From Clostridia bacterium (GTDB lineage Bacteria > Bacillota > Clostridia > Christensenellales > Aristaeellaceae), in the NCBI GenBank assembly GCA_017524725.1, contig JAFXUZ010000096.1, positions 1 to 60,745 of the forward strand: 60,745 nucleotides of DNA, given 5' to 3'. The notes under the pieces were generated by a model. That model saw only the letters and a program-made list of their open reading frames with translations. It did not search any database and had not been told where the DNA came from. Below are positions 25,504 to 33,748 of the stretch, piece after piece; position 1 is the first letter of the stretch, and each line of letters opens with the position of its first letter. A program made the translations under genes and the position numbers.

Positions 25504-26559
25504 TTACAGTACCTCCCCTGTCAAATCGTTTTTAGTTTTCCAGCAATGGGGATCGGGAGCGTAAAAGTCTCCATTCGCTCCGCTGGATACCGCAGGACAG
25601 CCCCGGCACCAGGGTTTCAGTTCGCATCTGGCACATTTCTGAAACTGATCGTATTCCCTGTATGATTCCATTTCGCACACCCACAGATCCGCCAGCCGGT
25701 CTTCAAAGATGTTGCCGACCTTGCTGTTCTGCACACGGCGGCAGGCGTACACGTCTCCGCTGGGCAGGATGGTGATATGGCAGTTTCCGCAGTTGCAGCC
25801 CCCGTAGATCATCCCCGGTTCCGCGTCGTCCGGGATGTGGAACTCCCCGGTTTCATATTGGTACAGCGTCCACAGATGATCCTTGCGGTTGAAATAGGTG
25901 CCGCAGCCCGCCGCCTCATACGCCTTGAACTTTGCGTCGCAGATTTCCAGCAGATGCCGGTATTCCTGGGGCGTCATGCCGGTATCCTTATCCCCGCTGG
26001 TGGGGCAGTATCGGGCGAAAGCGTACACACAGGCCCCGGCTTCCACGACCGCGTCGATGATGCCCGGCACCTCATGGATATTCGTCCCGCTCACCGTGGT
26101 CATCACCACCGAGCGGATGTCCGCCCGGTTGATGGTGCCGATTTTCTCCAGCGTGGTGCGGTAGCTCCCGGACTTGCGGAACCAGTCGTGGGTCTGTTCC
26201 AGCCCGTCAATGGAAAGCTGATATTTTTCACATCCCAGCATCTTCATCCGCCGGCAGTTTTCATCCGTCAGATGAAAGGGATTGCCCATGATGGTGAAGG
26301 GAATCTTCCTGATCGCAAGCAGTTCCAACAGCGGCCAGAAATCCGGATGCAGGATCGGGTCTCCGCCGGTAATATAGAAATATGGCAGACGGTCATACAT
26401 TTCACAGAAGTCCTCGCAGTTGGCTACCACTTCCTGCATCTGATCCCAGGTCATACTGTCAAGCTGTTTGCAGGTATTCTCCGCAAAGATATAGCAATGC
26501 TTGCATCGCTGGTCGCAGTCATCCGTGATATGCCACTGAAAAGCGAAATACTGTTTCAT
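25504..26559 (-). CDS. Radical SAM/SPASM peptide maturase, ACGX-repeat type
   Basis: A 351-residue radical-SAM enzyme with the 4Fe-4S motif Cys15-x3-Cys19-x2-Cys22 (CDQRCKHC), a YITGGDP strand, then a Cys-rich SPASM region for auxiliary clusters (GGCNCGNCH, YACRRV, CARCELKPWCRGCPA). It lies 74 bases after a small peptide gene made of ACGA/ACGT repeats. This is the known pairing of ACGX-repeat peptides with a dedicated SPASM protein, which presumably installs thioether-type crosslinks at the repeated Cys. Start at 26559 with a GAGG site. Confidence 0.88.
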   Translation of the reverse strand: MKQYFAFQWHITDDCDQRCKHCYIFAENTCKQLDSMTWDQMQEVVANCEDFCEMYDRLPYFYITGGDPILHPDFWPLLELLAIRKIPFTIMGNPFHLTDENCRRMKMLGCEKYQLSIDGLEQTHDWFRKSGSYRTTLEKIGTINRADIRSVVMTTVSGTNIHEVPGIIDAVVEAGACVYAFARYCPTSGDKDTGMTPQEYRHLLEICDAKFKAYEAAGCGTYFNRKDHLWTLYQYETGEFHIPDDAEPGMIYGGCNCGNCHITILPSGDVYACRRVQNSKVGNIFEDRLADLWVCEMESYREYDQFQKCARCELKPWCRGCPAVSSGANGDFYAPDPHCWKTKNDLTGEVL

Positions 26560-26633
26560 GCCGTTTGCCTCACTTGATTTCAGGATCGCTCCGACAGCCG
26601 CAACTGTCGGAGCATGGATGGGTCGGGTCTCAA

Positions 26634-26831
26634 TTACTTGTCGCCAGCCCCGCAGGCAGCCCCGCAGGCAGCGGGCTTCTTTTCCTCGGCGGGCTTGTCG
26701 GCAGCGCCGCAGGCGGCAGGCTGCTCAGCGGGCTTCTTCTCCTCGGCGGGTTTGTCGCTTGCCCCGCAAGCAGTGCCGCAGGCGGCGGGGGCCATCTGCA
26801 CGTTCCAGGAAGCCAGGTTTTTCAGTGCCAT
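26634..26831 (-). CDS. ACGX-repeat RiPP precursor peptide
   Basis: A 65-residue peptide with five ACGX motifs (ACGT once, ACGA four times) separated by DKPAEEKKPA linkers, after a short leader (MALKNLASWNVQMAPA). Five Cys, no other Cys. The start has an excellent AAGGAGG site, which is why this strand is preferred over several open frames on the opposite strand that only read the repeats backwards. It is the substrate of the adjacent SPASM maturase. No dedicated exporter or protease is visible in the cassette. Confidence 0.88.
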   Translation of the reverse strand: MALKNLASWNVQMAPAACGTACGASDKPAEEKKPAEQPAACGAADKPAEEKKPAACGAACGAGDK

Positions 26832-26876
26832 GTGTTCGTCCTCCTTGACTGATTCGGAAGAACCTTCCGTTTATTC

Positions 26877-27002
26877 ATCATAAGGGAAGAGGAGACAGCA
26901 TACAAGTACGCACTTTTTTATTACATAGTTACCTTTTAGTAACTGGGTGGTTACCAAAATGTGCGTACTTACAATATCAATTGTGTTGTGCTATGGTATA
27001 AA
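26877..27002. promoter_or_regulatory. Divergent promoters with a split 10-bp inverted repeat operator
   Basis: Minus promoter for the ACGX cluster: TTGTAT (26905-26900), 17 bases, TATGAT (26882-26877). Plus promoter for SirTM: TTACAA (26969-26974), 17 bases, TATGGT (26992-26997). A perfect inverted repeat, AAGTACGCAC (26904-26913) and GTGCGTACTT (26961-26970), puts one arm on each -35. Between the arms lie AGTTAC / GTAACT (26927-26944) and the palindrome GGTTACC (26949-26955). One regulator could control both directions. Confidence 0.6.
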
Positions 27003-27035
27003 TGCCGCAGAAAAAAGCGGCAGGGAGTGATCATC

Positions 27036-27920
27036 ATGGAAAAGAAGATTCAGGAACTCAAAGAACGCATCCAAGAGGCAGAAGCTGTCATCATAGGCGC
27101 GGGCGCGGGCCTTTCCACTGCCGCCGGGTTCGTATACAGCGGAGAACGATTCAGACAGTATTTCAGTGATTTCAGCCGGAAGTACGGTTTTCATGATATG
27201 TATTCCGGCGGGTTTTATCCTTATGAGACACAGGAGGAATTCTGGGCCTACTGGAGCCGGTATATCTGGATCAACCGGTATATGGACGCCCCGAAAAACA
27301 CCTATGCCGATCTCTTCCGGCTGGTGCGGAACAAGGATTATTTTGTGCTGACCACCAATGTGGATCACTGCTTTCAGAAAGCAGGCTTCGATAAGAAACG
27401 TCTGTTCTACACCCAGGGTGACTACGGACTGTTTCAGTGCAGCAAACCCTGCTGTAATAGGACTTGGGAAAACGAATCCATGATCCGCAACATGATTCAA
27501 ACCCAGGGTTTCATTATTGAGGAAAACAATGACTTGACATTACCATACGGTACTACTGCGGCAATGAGCATACCCTCGGATTTGCTTCCCAGGTGCCCCA
27601 GCTGCGGTCGGCCCATGACTATGAACCTTCGCTCTGATGACAAGTTTGTGGAGGATGAAGGCTGGCAAAAAGCCGCTGTGGAATACGAAGTCTGGCTGAC
27701 TGCGCAACAGGATAAACGCGTGGTGTTCCTGGAGATCGGCGTCGGCTACAACACGCCGGGCATCATCAAATATAGCTTCTGGCAGCAGGTGTATCAGAAT
27801 GAAAATGCCATCTATGCCTGCCTGAACATGGAGGCATTGTCTGTACCGGAAGAAATCCGTGCCCGCTCCATTGTGATCAGCGGAGATTCCGCGCGAGTGA
27901 TCGGGGAACTGGTTTCATGA
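27036..27920 (+). CDS. Class M sirtuin (SirTM-like, protein ADP-ribosyltransferase)
   Basis: A 294-residue macrodomain-linked sirtuin. The NAD loop is GAGAGLSTAAGF (21-32), followed by the family-specific YSGERF and DMYSGGFYP segments, TTNVDHCFQKAGF (Asn108, Asp110) and FYTQGDYGLFQCS. In the last, Gln127 stands where deacetylase sirtuins have the catalytic His, and this substitution marks the ADP-ribosylating class. Zinc Cys are in the C135-C140 region and the CPSCG pair. Known relatives modify lipoylated GcvH-like carriers during oxidative stress and are reversed by a macrodomain. Here no carrier or lipoate ligase is nearby, and the macrodomain gene is broken. Start at 27036 with GGGAGTG. 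Confidence 0.82.
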   Translation: MEKKIQELKERIQEAEAVIIGAGAGLSTAAGFVYSGERFRQYFSDFSRKYGFHDMYSGGFYPYETQEEFWAYWSRYIWINRYMDAPKNTYADLFRLVRNKDYFVLTTNVDHCFQKAGFDKKRLFYTQGDYGLFQCSKPCCNRTWENESMIRNMIQTQGFIIEENNDLTLPYGTTAAMSIPSDLLPRCPSCGRPMTMNLRSDDKFVEDEGWQKAAVEYEVWLTAQQDKRVVFLEIGVGYNTPGIIKYSFWQQVYQNENAIYACLNMEALSVPEEIRARSIVISGDSARVIGELVS

Positions 27921-28397
27921 TTTCTTATATTATAAGACGTCACCGGAAGATGTGATCGCAGGCATGAGCTAGAGAGCTTTTGAGCTTTTGCCGGGAGCAT
28001 CTTTCGGCAATACGACTATATGATCATAAGGCTAAGAACATTGTAACTCCCTCCGGATTGAACTTGAACCGGGTTGCATTGGTAACAAAATAAGAGTCCT
28101 TAGCCAGGAAAAAGCTCCCCGAATGGGGTGTTTTTTCTTGATGGGGAAAAGTAATAATTTCTTAATAGATTCGCAATGAATATTTACTCTCCGCATCCCT
28201 TCCCGCGCGGATGCCTGTGCCTGTCGGTGTGTAAAACGGGAGAGGAGAGTGCGTGACCGGCAGCGGCAGACACGGCACAGTCAAAATACCGGGCGCAGCG
28301 AGGTCTTATCCCATGGCTTTAGAACCGGTTTTATGATACAATAACCTGGACGGAAGATTCAGCCCGGCAGGCCAGATCATGAAAAGGAGTGATTCAG
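27921..28397. other. Intergenic region with a second copy of the tRNA-Val trailer/terminator
   Basis: No gene seen. At 28104-28150 it carries CCAGGAAAAAGC, a CCCC-GAAT-GGGG hairpin, TTTTTTCTTG and GGGGAAAA. This is an imperfect direct copy of the tRNA-Val trailer at 23223-23271 and may mark the right edge of the 23.2-28.15 kb cassette. It also serves as terminator for SirTM. Confidence 0.55.
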
Positions 28398-30008
28398 ATG
28401 AAGCCGGACCGAAAAAGGTTTGGAATCAGGCAATTGATACACCAGCCAGAGACTCACGAAAGGGGAAACCTATACGGTCATTGAGTCTTATAACAGGCCG
28501 GGCTCCTATGCTTCGGGCGTCGACTACACGATCCTTTATTATCATGTAAAGGACGGCGCGCTGGACGGATGGGTTTTACGCAGCTATATGGAATTGGTTT
28601 CATCCGCGGCTACTTCTATCACCTTCGACAATATGTCGACAATTCCCAATCTCACGCAGGGCGAGGGGTTTTATTCGGACGGGCTGGTAACGTCCGTTTA
28701 CCCGCTCAAAACCGCGGTCGTTTTTTTTATAATGTGAATACCGGTTCGACCGCTTCCAGTCCCGCTGTGCAGAATGTGACCTATTATGTAGAAGCGTACG
28801 CGGTCGACACTTCGAACAACTGGAGCGATCCCGTGCGCAGTCCCTTCGATCCGTATATCGGCGGGGGAGAAGACAGCTGGACCGTGGCGGACAGCCTGCC
28901 CGCCGGTGTCACAGCTGCATTATACGACATTGAATACCGCAGCCGGTACGATACCGTTGCCGCTTCTTCACCGGGCAGCGGCTGGGTCAATGTCGGATTC
29001 AGCCACTCCGATTATGTGGCGGTGGGAAGCTCCTATATGTCGGAAAAAGAACTGACCGAATCGGAAACGAGAAGACTGGTTTCGTATTATTATTACCATT
29101 ACTGCGGGCCCTCGCACGGCGTATACGCTGACCACACAATAAGGAACAATTATATACACTACGATTCGATCCTGAATGTGAACGATGTTTACCCGGTATC
29201 CAGGCAGGAGGATGATACGGATCCCGGATACTGGGCGTATGTGCTGGCATGGACAGCCAACGGGAATTACGCCAAATGCAAATCCGGCGTGACCTGTGAC
29301 GGTTCATACGGTGAGCATGACGAGAGGGCGTACTACTGGTACAGGATGAGCTTTTATCAGGATTATGTGCTTCAGAACTACTATCATTGGAGCAGGACCG
29401 GCAACTGGGTATCCGCTCCGGACAGCGCGGCGGCTTCCGTTCAGGTCCGCTACAGGAGAAAACAAATCCCCGTGACAGGGATCGCTTTTGCCCCGGACAT
29501 CGTGGAAACGACGCTGTCCGCAGGCTCTGTGACCCTGAACTGTCAGGTCACGCCGCAAAACGCATATCCCGGGACACTCTCGTGGTCCAGCAATAACGCG
29601 CTGATCGCCGAAGTATCCGACGGGACAGTCACCCTGCTGCAGCCCGGTATCGTAAACATCACCTGCGAAAGCGGATACGCGGGTTCCGACTGTCTTTTGA
29701 TTATTCATTCCGATCATCAGCTGGTATTCCCCGCAGAAACAAAAGTGATCGGTCAGGATGCTTTCCGCGGCAATACGGATATCACAGAGATCGTTTTGCC
29801 GGAGGGGCTGGAGCGGATCGAGAACGGGGCCTTTGCGGGCTGCACCGGCCTTAGGCTCATCCGGGGCGGAAATGCGAATATCAGCATTGTCGAAGACGCT
29901 TTCCAGGGCTGTGAATACTGTTCGGTCCTGTGTGAAAGGGACAGCACTTTCGCGTCTTACAGCATGAGAACGGGTTATATCCTGCACTGGTTCGATATTC
30001 GGGAGTGA
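28398..30008 (+). pseudogene. Frameshifted secreted SH3/Big_2/LRR surface protein gene
   Basis: An ATG at 28398 with AAAAGGAG opens a frame that stops at 28482. The homologous body resumes in the next frame with an SH3-like segment (TKGETYTVIESYN, DGWVLRSYM) and an Ig-like unit. It then shifts back at a run of eight T (28721-28728) into the long frame ending at 30008. That frame carries the rest of the Ig-like unit, an unassigned Tyr-rich region, one Big_2 domain (VTGIAFAPDIVETTLSAG...) and a BspA-type leucine-rich tail (VIGQDAFRGN, RIENGAFAGC). Two compensating indels and loss of the signal-peptide core point to a decaying gene. The intact giant gene at 35.5 kb has the same module types. Confidence 0.75.
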
Positions 30009-30069
30009 GAAGGCCGCGGTCCTTCAGCCCGATCATCGGGGTATTTCAGATCCTGTCTTTCGACCCCAT

Positions 30070-30119
30070 AAAACAGCTTCCGCCCGCCGGTGAGCAAACC
30101 GGTGGGCGGAAGCTGTTTT
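30070..30119. terminator. Strong bidirectional terminator
   Basis: A 22-base arm (30070-30091) pairs with 30098-30119 with only one G-T position, with T-runs outward on both strands, between convergent genes. Confidence 0.9.
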
Positions 30120-30183
30120 CATAATTTACAAAAGCGAAAAGAATATAGAAATAGAGCTCTGCCGGAAGGTATACTGTCTTCGC

Positions 30184-30477
30184 TCAGTGACGATGGCGTT
30201 CAAATTTCTTTTTATGGTTTGCTTCCCAGAAGGGCATCGATTCGTCAAGCGAACCGGGAGCGCGACCTTTGACCGCGGTGAAAAACACCACCGAGTTTGC
30301 GCCTTTTTCCCCGATGTTTTCTCCATTCCACCAGAACTCGTCCTTGTCGATGAAATGGGTCACGACTTTGATCCCGGCCTCTTCATATTCGCTCTTCCAG
30401 TAATAATTCAGGGTAAAGGTCCCGCCGACTACTTTTTCAAGTTCTTCAGGCATCAGTTTCCTAATATTAGTATACAT
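30184..30477 (-). CDS. Small peptide with double-glycine leader (orphan bacteriocin/RiPP-like precursor)
   Basis: A 97-residue peptide. The first ~19 residues read as a leader, MPEELEKVVGG from Met9, matching the double-glycine type cleaved by PCAT transporters. The rest is aromatic-rich (TFTLNYYWKSEYEEAG, DEFWWNGENIG) with no Cys, ending in a basic tail. Ribosome site GGAGAAG supports 30477. No modifying enzyme or transporter is adjacent. The leader resembles those at 46.8 and 47.4 kb. Function unknown; it could also be a secreted signalling peptide. Confidence 0.65.
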   Translation of the reverse strand: MYTNIRKLMPEELEKVVGGTFTLNYYWKSEYEEAGIKVVTHFIDKDEFWWNGENIGEKGANSVVFFTAVKGRAPGSLDESMPFWEANHKKKFERHRH

Positions 30478-30782
30478 TCTATTTCTTCTCCTTCATTTTT
30501 ACGATGTCTTCTTTTCCGCAGCGCCAGTTTTTACACTGACATTACTATATACGCGGGAACAAAATGAAATGGCAGCAAAAAATAACCGGGAATGAATAAA
30601 ATGTTATTTGCAAAACTGTTACTGCTTACCTCCCGGCAGTGCTATAATATATTATACAAAGGAACAGCCATCCGATAAACCGCCGTTCCATTGCTCAAAA
30701 TTAACCTGGCACGGCTAAAGCGACGGCCCGACATATGAGGAGGTATCCTTCATTAATTCGATCAAATAAGGAGCGCTAAAGT
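30478..30782 (+). promoter_or_regulatory. Intergenic region with a probable promoter for the DUF308-UbiB pair
   Basis: A perfect TATAAT at 30644-30649; the -35 is poor (TTACTG, 19 bases upstream). A ~130-base leader precedes the AAGGAG site at 30783. No gene seen. Confidence 0.4.
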
Positions 30783-31361
30783 ATGCTGTTTCAAACACTG
30801 GATAAACTCAAGCGTCAGTCGATACTGATCGCGATCCTCATGATGGCTCTCGGCGTGGTCATGCTGATCTGCCCCGAAAGCTATGTAAATACCCTCGTTG
30901 TGACCGTGGGGTATGGGATGATCATCTTCGCGATCGTGGAAATGCTTGAATTCATCGTAAGCAAGAAAGCCCTGATCCACTATATCGTTTTTACCGGCGC
31001 CTTATTCATCGGTATTCTTGGCGTTTTCATACTTATTTACAATCAGGATCTGATGAAAGCCCTGGGCTGGCTGTTCGGATTCGTGCTGGTGCAGGACGGC
31101 ATGTTTTCGCTGGTGAACGCTCTGCTGTTTGTCCGCCGCTCCAATCGGAAGGGCTGGTGGATAATGATCGTATTGGCCATTGTGCTCATGGCACTGGGTG
31201 TGCTGATCTTCCTGAATCCCTGGTGGGATTCCCCGACCCTGCTCGCGAAGATCATCGGCGGTGCACTCCTGTTCTCCGCCTTCGTGAGCGCGCTAAGGCT
31301 TATCTGGGTGTGGCCGTTCAGGAACGGGAAGGAGAGTGCGGAAGATGCCTCTGAACAATAA
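30783..31361 (+). CDS. DUF308/HdeD-like six-helix membrane protein
   Basis: A 192-residue integral membrane protein with about six hydrophobic helices and a charged C-terminus. Characteristic HdeD-like text includes ALGVVMLICPESYVN, YGMIIFAIVEMLEFI, GALFIGILGVFILI and LMALGVLIFLNPWW. Relatives are linked to acid or envelope stress but have no defined activity. Its last 17 bases overlap the UbiB-like gene, so the two are co-translated. Confidence 0.85.
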   Translation: MLFQTLDKLKRQSILIAILMMALGVVMLICPESYVNTLVVTVGYGMIIFAIVEMLEFIVSKKALIHYIVFTGALFIGILGVFILIYNQDLMKALGWLFGFVLVQDGMFSLVNALLFVRRSNRKGWWIMIVLAIVLMALGVLIFLNPWWDSPTLLAKIIGGALLFSAFVSALRLIWVWPFRNGKESAEDASEQ

Positions 31362-33051
31362 AGCGCAAAAACTGGCGGATAAGCTTGAAAATGAAAAAGA
31401 ACAGATCATACACAGTACGGAGGAAATGAGTGCGGAACTGAAACGGCTCCTCGAAAGGGAGATCGATGCGTTTCAGAAACGCGAGAAGCACCGCTCCACC
31501 GAAATGCTCGCCATCTTTGCCAGGCATAACTTCTACGCCAACGGTTTTACACCTGAGGAGCTTCGGACGACCCTGGAGGATCTTGGACCCACCTATGTAA
31601 AGATCGGACAGATCATGTCCAGCCGGGTGGATCTTTTGCCCGCCGAATATTGCAGGGAACTGGAAAAACTGCGTGACAGTGTAAAGCCGCTGGACCCGGC
31701 CGTGGCAAAAGCCGTCATTGAACAGGAAACCGGCAAAAAAATCGATGAGATCTATACTGAGTTTCGGGATGAACCGCTGGGATCCGCATCGATCGCTCAG
31801 GTCCATTACGGCGTCCTCAAGGATGGCACCCGGGTGGTCACGAAGGTACAGCGCCCTTTGATCGCCGACATGATGCGGAAAGATTTCCTGCTTCTCAACA
31901 AACTGGCGGACTTTGTGAACGTCATCGAGGAAGATTCCGACGAACAGGTTATCGACTTCAAGTCGGTGATCGCGGAGGTCGAACGCGTTACCAAAGCCGA
32001 ACTCGACTTCCGCGTGGAGGCAGAGAACACCCGTCTCTTCAGGGAAAAGTGTCTGGATGACGAGGAACTGATCTCCTGCCCCGCCGTCATCGATGATCTG
32101 ACCACCGAGCGCATCTTCACCATGACCTATATCGACGGCTGCTCTGTCGCCAACACGGAAAAGCTGGCCGCGGAGGGCTGCGACCCGGATGAGATCGGGC
32201 GCGTGATCGTGGACAGTTACATGCATCAGGTGCTGGACGTAGGCATATTCCACGCCGATCCGCATCAGGGCAACATCCTGGTCAGCCATGGCAAGCCCTA
32301 TTGGATCGATTTCGGGATGATCGGGCACGTCACGGACAAGGATATCGACCTTATCGAGGAAATGGTCAAGGCACTGCTGATCCAGGATGCCGACTCCCTG
32401 GTCAACGCGGTCATGGGTATGGGCGCTGCCTCGGAGAAAACCGACCGTGCCAAGCTTACCCGGGACGCGGAAACGTTCATCGGAAAGTATATGAATGTAA
32501 AGAGCGTCAGCGACATCAATGCGACAGAGGTGTTCGAAGAAGTGATGGGGCTGGCCGCAAAGAACCACGTTTCCATGCCCGGCAGGTTCACCATGCTTGC
32601 CCGTTCCCTCACTACCCTGGAAGGCGTCGTAGAGCAGCTTTGCCCCGACCTGAACATATTCAATATGCTCTATGATAAGCTGAAGACGCGTGCGCGGCAG
32701 AAAATGAACATTCCGCATGAGCTCCTTGAAAAGGGCAATGAACTTGTCAAGGCCGGCAAAAAGGCAGCCCGGATCCCGCTCCTCGCTTCGGAAGTATTGG
32801 AGAGCATGGTGAAGGGCAAGACGAAGATGCGCGTCGAACTGTCCGAATATGAGGAACCTTTGAACCGGATATTCCACTTCCTGCGGTACACTGTGCTGAC
32901 GCTGGTGGCTATGGTACTGTTCATCGGATCCTGCATCCTCTGCACCACCGATTTCAAACCCCTCCTGGCCAACGGGATGCCTCTGCCGGCTGTGGCAGGG
33001 ATCGTCTTTTCCATAGCGCTGACGATATTCTCGATCAAAAGGCTGAAATAG
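31345..33051 (+). CDS. ABC1/UbiB-family atypical kinase, membrane-anchored
   Basis: A 568-residue UbiB/COQ8-like protein kinase-fold ATPase. Hallmarks are the KxGQ motif (VKIGQIMSSR), the Ala-rich replacement of the P-loop (GSASIAQVH), ATP Lys (VTKVQRP), EAEN segment, catalytic FHADPHQGNIL and IDFGMIG. The C-terminus has two membrane helices (~515-562). Relatives affect quinone or isoprenoid-lipid handling; the substrate here is unknown. The start at 31345 follows AAGGAG by 10-12 bases. A GTG nine bases earlier lies too close to that site. Confidence 0.9.
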   Translation: MPLNNKAQKLADKLENEKEQIIHSTEEMSAELKRLLEREIDAFQKREKHRSTEMLAIFARHNFYANGFTPEELRTTLEDLGPTYVKIGQIMSSRVDLLPAEYCRELEKLRDSVKPLDPAVAKAVIEQETGKKIDEIYTEFRDEPLGSASIAQVHYGVLKDGTRVVTKVQRPLIADMMRKDFLLLNKLADFVNVIEEDSDEQVIDFKSVIAEVERVTKAELDFRVEAENTRLFREKCLDDEELISCPAVIDDLTTERIFTMTYIDGCSVANTEKLAAEGCDPDEIGRVIVDSYMHQVLDVGIFHADPHQGNILVSHGKPYWIDFGMIGHVTDKDIDLIEEMVKALLIQDADSLVNAVMGMGAASEKTDRAKLTRDAETFIGKYMNVKSVSDINATEVFEEVMGLAAKNHVSMPGRFTMLARSLTTLEGVVEQLCPDLNIFNMLYDKLKTRARQKMNIPHELLEKGNELVKAGKKAARIPLLASEVLESMVKGKTKMRVELSEYEEPLNRIFHFLRYTVLTLVAMVLFIGSCILCTTDFKPLLANGMPLPAVAGIVFSIALTIFSIKRLK

Positions 33052-33270
33052 CTGGCATATGAAAGGGCAGCGGAAGCATAAGACTGAGGGCCTGTCTGCA
33101 GATCCCGCGCCTTCCTGTGTGAGCACCTGACTCCGTTGGCCGGAGGCAGGGTATGGAGCGGACAGCTGATCCGCAAAGCCGCCCGGTCGGCCGGTCAGTC
33201 TTTTTTGCGAGCCGCGCTCCCTCCCGGCCGTTATTGACGCTGTCCCAACTGTACCGGCGCAAACTATGGA
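33052..33270. other. Intergenic region without visible gene
   Basis: 219 bases between convergent genes. No convincing terminator or gene was seen. Confidence 0.4.
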
Positions 33271-33471
33271 TCATGAAGCCTTTTTCCTTTTAAAAATACA
33301 CACTATGCTTTTGGATGCGCCATAGCTTTGGTTGGTGGATGTGCAGCTGACCATTTCCCATCCGTCGATCCCAAGCTGGTTAAGCTGGGTTTCGATCTGA
33401 CGGACCTCAACATTCCCGCCCCAGAAACCTTTGGTATCGAAAGTGACCACTTTGTACTCGAACTGTTCCAT
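33271..33471 (-). CDS. DUF4177-domain small protein
   Basis: A 66-residue protein matching the DUF4177 pattern: FEYKVVTFDTKGF at the N-terminus, ETQLNQLGIDGWEMVSCTST in the middle and a C-terminal strand IVCIFKRK. Ribosome site GGAGGGG. Function unknown. Monocistronic. Confidence 0.8.
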   Translation of the reverse strand: MEQFEYKVVTFDTKGFWGGNVEVRQIETQLNQLGIDGWEMVSCTSTNQSYGASKSIVCIFKRKKAS

Positions 33472-33658
33472 TTTTACCCCTCCTTCAGATCCTTGGTCAT
33501 CAAGTTGCGTCTAAAGATAGTATATCACGTTTCTGCGACTATGAATCACAAAATGACAGGCAAAAGAGCTCCTTCGACGTTTGTGGGCTTATCCAAACTC
33601 GGTTTCACCTTCTCCTCTGCCGGTCCGGCACTCCTGGAACGCAATTCCTCTCCATCGA

Positions 33659-33708
33659 TTGACAACGGCATTCACACTGCCTATACTGATCTCGGGAACC
33701 GGTTCCCG
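33659..33708 (+). promoter_or_regulatory. Strong promoter with a perfect 16-bp palindrome at the start site
   Basis: TTGACA (33659-33664), a 17-base spacer and TATACT (33682-33687). The perfect palindrome CGGGAACCGGTTCCCG (33693-33708) begins where transcription should start. It looks like a repressor operator for the transglutaminase-like gene. Confidence 0.7.
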
Positions 33709-33748
33709 CCGTCATAACATCTCCGGATCAGGAAGGTTGGCGATATCA

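Noticed and set aside
26558..26883. Plus-strand open frames over the ACGX peptide gene
   Set aside because: They read the Cys-repeat DNA backwards and lack ribosome sites, while the minus frame has AAGGAGG and sits next to its maturase.
28030..28110. Degenerate tRNA upstream of the second trailer copy
   Set aside because: No cloverleaf can be drawn; only the trailer/terminator part is repeated.
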